64,000 nucleotides of DNA from Platynereis dumerilii (Eukaryota > Annelida > Polychaeta > Phyllodocida > Nereididae). Shown piece by piece: positions 58,645 through 64,000 of this stretch. Position 1 is the first letter of the stretch; each line of letters opens with the position of its first letter. The translations under genes and the position numbers were made by a program. The stretch lies in the NCBI GenBank assembly GCA_026936325.1, contig JAPTHN010000002.1, forward strand, positions 14,982,142 through 15,046,141. Direction: 5' to 3'. Below the pieces are notes generated by a model. That model saw only the letters and a program-made list of their open reading frames with translations. It did not search any database and was not told the DNA's origin.

Positions 58645-61065
58645 TGGTTGATATATGCCAATCCAGTTCACTTCATTGAGTCGATGTTTGAGATGAAACA
58701 GCTGGTGGAAACCCCCACTAGAATAACAACAGACTCCTCTACTTTACTGGATGTCATTGTGTCAAGTGTTCCTGAACGTCATCTGAACACCAGGGTGCTT
58801 CCGATAAGTATGAGTGATCATTTTCCAGTGATCACTACGTTGAAGACGCAACAGAAAATTAAAGCTGTCCACAAGGCCGTCCGTTTCCGTGATTTTAAAA
58901 ATTTTGTTCTTAATGACTTTTTAAATGACCTTGATGCAAGGCTTCTCAATGATTGTCACAGTGATGATATCGCAAATAATGAACAAACGTGTGATTCTGA
59001 AACCCTCTGGTTACGTTTCAAGAAGACATTTCTAGAAGTCTCTGAAAAACATGCTCCCGTGAAGACGATGCGAATGAAGAACAGATACTGTCCGTGGATC
59101 AACAAGGATATCCTGAACTTAATGTATCGCAGAGACTTTCTTCACAAAAAAGCTATAAGTAGCAAATGTGTGAATGATTGGACTGAGTACACTAGTCTTA
59201 GAAATAAGGTAACCAATGTCATAAAAATGGAAAAACGTAAATATTATGATAATGAGTTCTGTAAACATGTTAAAAATCCTAAACAATTTTGGAAAAAAGT
59301 TAATCAGCTTACTGGTAAAAATGCCCATGTGATGGCACCTAATGACATCAGTGCGGAAGATTTTAACAACTATTTTTCAAATATAGGTCACTCTGTTGTA
59401 AATGATATGCCAAATTATGTCAATGAATCTCTGAAGTGGAAAAACCCACCTTGTATTCATTCATTTAACTTTGATCCATGTTCTGTGTCTGATGTATGTC
59501 AAATTATTAAGTCGCTGGGTTCGGATAGCTCAATTGATGTTTTAGGTTTTGATACTAAACTTCTACATGTCTCTAGTGATTCAATTTCTCCTATTATCAC
59601 AAAGATTGTAAATGTGTCATTGCGAACTGCTAAGGTACCTAATGATTGGAAATTCTCGAAGGTGACTCCTGTATACAAAGGAAAAGGTTCCAAGGGAGAT
59701 ATGAATAATTATCGACCCATAAGTGTTATTTGTCATATTGCAAAGTTAATGGAAAAAGTTGTTCAGAGACAATTGCTGTACTATTTACTGTCTAATGATC
59801 TAATTGCTATTGACCAATCAGCATATAGGCCAATGCATAACACTCAGACAGCTCTGCATAGGGTTGTAGACTCATGGATTGACAATATTTGTGATGGTTT
59901 GATAACTGGTATATGTCTACTGGACATCCGTAAATGCTTTGATACGATTGATCATGATTTACTTAAACAAAAACTGAATTACTATGGTATAAGAGGAGTT
60001 GAATTTAAGTGGTTCTCAGACTATTTGAATAACAGATCACAGGTTGTCTTTCACAATAAAGAATTTTCTATCAAGAATTATGTAACAATTGGCGTGCCAC
60101 AGGGCTCGGTCCTCGGACCAATTTTATTTATGATTTTTGTGAATGACTTAAGTCAAAACTCCAATATAGGTATATGTAATTTGTATGCGGATGATACTAT
60201 TGTATATTGTCAAGGTTACTCTGTACGTGAAGTTAATGAAAAGTTACAAAGTTATGTTTCACAATTAAATCATTGGTATGTAATTAACAAATTATCAGTA
60301 AATATATCTAAAAGTGAGGTAATGTTGATGTCATCTTGTCGCCGTTTTTTATCTGATGATTTAGATATCAGTATAGATGGGCAAAACTTGAAATATGTAC
60401 AATGTGCCAATTATCTGGGTATGAAAATTGATAATAATATCACTTGGAATGACTATATTAACAAACTATGCTCTAATGTTGCCTCAAAATTGAGCAGACT
60501 GCGAAGACTTCAGAATACTGTGTCCAAAGATGTATTAAGTAAAATTTATTTGACTGCAATTCAACCATGTATTGACTATGCTATAAGTGTGTGGGGCCAA
60601 ACTTGTGAGTATAATATTGTTAAGATTCAAAGATTACAAAATTATGCTGCCAGAATTATTACTAACAATTTTGACTATATAAATTGTAGAGGAATGGATA
60701 TTGTCAAAGGCCTCAAGTGACTAGTGGAGGAATGTGAGAAAGAGATGTGACTATTTTACCTGTATATTAATGTTTAAATGTATCCATGGTCTGGCTCCTA
60801 ATTATTTAGTAGATGAAATTGTTATGAACTGTGATGTCAATGGAGTACGTACCAGAAGTCATGAAATGAATGTATATGTGCCAAGTGTCTCTAGTCAATT
60901 TGCTAAACGTCTTTCAAGTACTCAGGTGCGATTTTATGGAATGGGCTACCATCGTTTTTAAAAGATATACATGATGTCAAAGATTTTAAATTTAACTTAA
61001 AGAAGTATATTTTAGTTTAGTTTAATTTTTTTCTCATTTTTGGCTAGTCGAGGACTAGCCCTTAG
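58645..61065 (+). mobile_element. LINE (CR1/L2-like), 5'-truncated, with 3' hairpin
   Basis: A 697-codon frame (58627-60720) begins in the C-terminal end of an APE-type endonuclease (TRITTDSSTLLDVIVSS, then MSDHFPV). Reverse transcriptase motif A (LLDIRKCFDTID, from residue 431), motif B (GVPQGSVLGPILF, from 489) and YADD (520-523) follow. The frame ends at 60718-60720; the C-terminal domain goes on in other frames (WRNVRKRCDYFTCILMF from 60724, then ILWNGLP and DFKFNLKKYIL to about 61015), so two frame changes lie near the end. The 3' end has a perfect hairpin at 61042-61060. The first part of the endonuclease and ORF1 are missing. The reverse transcriptase core is intact. Confidence 0.9.
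61042..61060 (+). other. 3' hairpin of the LINE
   Basis: GGCTAGTCGAGGACTAGCC forms an 8-bp perfect stem with a GAG loop close to the 3' end. In L2/CR1-like elements such 3' stems are recognised by the element's own reverse transcriptase. Confidence 0.7.
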
Positions 61066-61420
61066 AGAGATGACTAAAAAGCCCGCGAAAATCGGAAATT
61101 CGAAATACCGTAATGCAGATTTGCCTCAGAAAGCGCCTGTGGAGCCAGTAACTGTCTGAAAACCACCCAGCGGCCGACATATGATCGAAAACGATCGTCC
61201 ACGATCATATTTACTATCGATAGAGCTCTAAACAATCCTGTGCAACTTTGCGAATGTATGCGCCCATAGCGAGTGGACCCACTGGGACTGTCGGTATCCC
61301 GCTGGCCGGACGTATGACGCTCAGGCAAGCGAGTGGGCCCAGTGGTGCTGTTTGGATCCCGTTGGGTTCACCTAGCGGGAACGCACCAGGGAGCAATCAT
61401 TAACACTACTAAGCGTTCAA
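61066..61420. repeat. CpG-rich block with two 59-bp tandem units
   Basis: AGCGAGTGGACCCACTGGGA starts one unit near 61267 and AGCGAGTGGGCCCAGTGGTG the next near 61328. Both continue with a TATCCCG or GATCCCG word. CpG is frequent compared with the surroundings. An AACGATCGTCCACGATCAT palindrome lies at 61189-61207. No gene is supported. Confidence 0.5.
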
Positions 61421-62621
61421 AAAAGCTTAATTGGTCTACTGGCTCTTTCTAGTTTGCACCCTAGAATGGAACATTGGTCACAATTCTTTTTAAATATATA
61501 AGCTTCTTTTTGGAACCTGGAATTTTTGTGAATAATCACCTATTACTTACTAATAATATGTTATAAATAAACGACTTAACTTAGTAATGACTTACCAAGG
61601 TAATAAGGTAAAAATTCCATTAATGTATCAAAGCATTTAGTGACAATTATGAGAGCTGCTTAGCCTAACTTTTTATTAGCATGATATTACTAAAAACTAC
61701 ATGATAAGTACTAGGTAGGCCTAACTTTAAACAATGTCTCTGAGCATGATATGCACTCTAGGCTTCTATGGGAAGGTGCTAATGGACAACAACTGGCACA
61801 AGATGACTAGGCCAAGCAAGTAGAAATCATAACATAAGCTAGATTTACCTTTTCCTTAAGATGTACTAAAAAGCCATTATCCTCTTTTTTTTCTCATCCT
61901 CTTTGTCATGTTCTTCTTAAAGCATGTCTTGTTGTACACTGAACTGATGTAGCAAGGCTGATCTTTATATACTATTTACTGAGCAGTGACACATTCAGAG
62001 TTGACAGCTAGTGTCAAATGATTGCAATTACTCATTGAGCAGTGTCAAAGAAAATATCAAATCAATTGGGTTGAGTTGGCAGGTAGTGTCTGATGATTGC
62101 AATTATTCATTGATCTGTGTAAAAAAAAAAAAAAGTTATTGCAATTGCAGAATATCATAATTTCTTGAAAGTATGACACAGTAATTATTTTGTGTTTTAT
62201 ATTGTGAATGAGAGTAAATAATTAAAAAGTATTCATTAATGTGATTTTCAATTGAGGAGATTATAGAAGAAATATCAATTCAATTGCACTTACATAATAA
62301 GTTACATGTCTTCTTTTATTTATTTTGTCTTCTATCAAGTGAAATGATAGCCAAATAGAGCACAATTTATGCATTAAGTGCTGTATTTTGATTTATCAAG
62401 ACATAACTGTATTTTGATTTATCAAGACATAACTGTGTAAATTATTATACTTATACCAATTTGGCCATGTAGCCTTAATTTTAAAACCGTAATTTCTTGT
62501 TGGATTGCAACTGTTTGGAAATTTTGAGTTTCAATATATTGATTTCCTGTTGTACCACATCACAACAATAGCTTGTTTATGTATGGGCCTATAAACAAAT
62601 AGGCCTGAACTCTGTTTCATT
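61421..62621. other. AT-rich, two small tandem duplications
   Basis: A worn duplication of about 100 bases lies at 61995-62110 (GAGTTGACAGCTAGTGTC and GAGTTGGCAGGTAGTGTC). A young one of 28 bases is at 62378-62435 (CTGTATTTTGATTTATCAAG repeated). Nothing else is recognised. Confidence 0.55.
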
Positions 62622-62648
62622 CCTCCTGAGCCCGCTGGGCTCAGGAGG
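62622..62648. other. Perfect 12-bp GC-rich hairpin
   Basis: CCTCCTGAGCCC and GGGCTCAGGAGG pair perfectly around GCT. It stands at the junction between AT-rich DNA and the CpG-rich block to the right. Function unknown. Confidence 0.8.
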
Positions 62649-62819
62649 ATTGGACGGCTACGCCACCTGATCCGTCAGCCTTGGTTTCCAACGCTCGGTA
62701 ACATAACATATAGTGATTTACTCAATTTTTGCCTCCAGCTCTGCACACGCAGCATCCTAAAGGGTCAGAGTGATGTGGATGATAGATCAGGGATATATCT
62801 ATCTGCAGCGACTGTAAAT

Positions 62820-63210
62820 CGATGCCGTCAATGCCGATAATAGTCAGAAAACGGGCGTTTTCCGACGCGTTTTGACACAACAACGCACCGTAATCATGAC
62901 AAATTCAATATGGCTGCCCCCGCCTGTCTCTGAATGGGAATGCGGCAACTTTCGGCTGATGTCATAGTGGGCGTAGTCTTGCCGGGTCCCCGCCGGATAG
63001 AAGCGATCTGATTGGTCAGTCTGGCTGGTTCCCAAACTGCTTGCAGCGCCTCCAAGCGAGCGCCCTTCCAGGAAGAACCCCTGGCGACCTCTGGCGAGTT
63101 TTTGACTTCGGCAATCGTCGTAAAACTTCCGGATATTTCCGAAGAATGCAGATCGTCGATCTGGTTGGCAACGTTCATCATGACGACATGTCAACAAATT
63201 CAGCAGATGT
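62820..63210. promoter_or_regulatory. CpG-rich promoter-like block
   Basis: CpG is common here while depleted nearly everywhere else. Four motifs of ubiquitous animal promoter factors cluster: a YY1-like AATATGGCTGCC (62907-62918), an ATF/CREB-like TGATGTCA (62958-62965), an NF-Y box CTGATTGGTCAG (63008-63019, CCAAT on the minus strand) and an ETS site ACTTCCGG (63125-63132). There is no TATA box. Several frames are open on both strands, as expected in GC-rich DNA, so I cannot choose a first exon or a direction. A housekeeping-type, possibly bidirectional promoter is the likely reading. Confidence 0.45.
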
Positions 63211-64000
63211 TTTTCTACTGACATTATGAATTATTTCGGGTCTTGTAACATCAAAGTGTGTTGCCTAAAGCAGTTTAGACTTCGTGATCGTCTTCTGCTA
63301 TGAATTGTGACAATTGGAGGCACTGAAAACAAAGAAATTTCAAGAATCGGCGGAGGCCTTTTTCTGGCACGAGCATTCGTGACGGTGGGTTATCAACATC
63401 GGAAAAAATTCACTATAGCGGGCTGTCAATATGACCATATTTGGCAAGTGAGAAACGATTGTTTTTTTGTGGTAAACTTCTGCACATTTCTGAATGACAT
63501 TTTTTGCCCAATGGTGTCAATGGGAAGTGAAGCATACCCTCAAAATTTTGAAATATTAAATGCTCTGAGATGCATTCTGGGGCATTTGAAGCCCAAATAA
63601 CCTTGTCATCTTCAGTGTCTTTTTTAGGTTGAAATACCAGTACTGAGCACTCATAATGATGTGTGATATATGAGTGGCACCTTTCGATTTTTCCCCCTTT
63701 TCTTGTGGTTCTGAAGGTATAGGCCTCCATATTATTCTACAATTTATTTTTCTTACAATATGTCTCTTGGACATTGGATTGGCTTCCAGAATTTTTCCCA
63801 TAGGCAATATTCAGATACTGGCAGTCAACTGTCTCACCCTACGTGTTGGCCTGTCCTATACACAACCCACTGTCCCTGTATTTGATAGCTGAAGTAAAAA
63901 AAAACTATCCCCAGATCATACATAATACTAGTCTATATTATTGCTTATTATTCCAATAAAGGTTTAGCCCTCACAGACATTTACTTGGTGTGAAAACATA
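63211..64000. other. Possible start of a gene or intron, nothing recognised
   Basis: Frames on both strands of 60-105 codons overlap between 63307 and 63892 and carry no motifs. CpG falls off after about 63430. AATAAAGG near 63955 may be a chance match to a poly(A) signal. Confidence 0.35.

Noticed and set aside
62844-63224. Overlapping minus-strand and plus-strand frames of 60-126 codons
   Set aside because: All frames are open because the block is GC-rich; none has a domain or a consistent splice layout.

Overview
The window reads as animal nuclear DNA, most likely from a marine deuterostome. Genes are split by GT-AG introns, the background is AT-rich and CpG-poor, and most of the sequence is repeats (LINE pieces, tRNA-derived SINEs, several MITE families, hAT and Tc1/mariner copies, GATA-type microsatellites). 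The one well-recognised gene encodes a rhodopsin-class receptor resembling luqin/RYamide neuropeptide receptors. That system is known from protostomes and from echinoderms and hemichordates but appears lost in chordates, so an ambulacrarian (echinoderm or hemichordate) is my best guess. This is inference, not proof.

Layout. 0.5-2.1 kb: the last three coding exons and the poly(A) signal of a HEAT-repeat protein gene on the + strand. 2.2-2.9 kb: a complete miniature LTR element (TRIM). 3.2-4.4 kb: a long inverted repeat. 5.96-6.76 kb: a first coding exon for TM1-TM5 of the receptor; the TM6-TM7 exon was not found. 7-18 kb: non-coding, with a foldback element split by an hAT element with a perfect 8-bp target duplication, a palindromic MITE, a 350-bp tetranucleotide array, a Tc1 remnant and a minisatellite. 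18.2-31.2 kb: two diverged tandem copies of a roughly 6.4-kb segment, each with its own later insertions, including an inverted copy of an internal block. 32.1-33.1 kb: a decayed mariner-type element with intact ends. 33.9-38 kb: a G-rich MITE and a perfect nuclear-receptor palindrome. 37.9-40.3 kb: a 5'-truncated LINE on the minus strand. 42.2-43.2 kb: an element made of about 155-bp tandem units. 44-53.8 kb: three diverged tandem copies of a 2.5-3.5-kb segment, again with private insertions. 55-58 kb: SINE and microsatellite. 58.6-61.1 kb: a second LINE (+ strand) with a 3' hairpin. 62.6-63.2 kb: a strong GC hairpin and a CpG-rich, promoter-like block.

The genes do not form a working set: they are neighbours separated by repeats. 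The most informative aspect is that the tandem duplications give filled and empty sites side by side. They define the ends and target duplications of at least two small DNA elements whose families I cannot name. I found no clear new multi-gene system.
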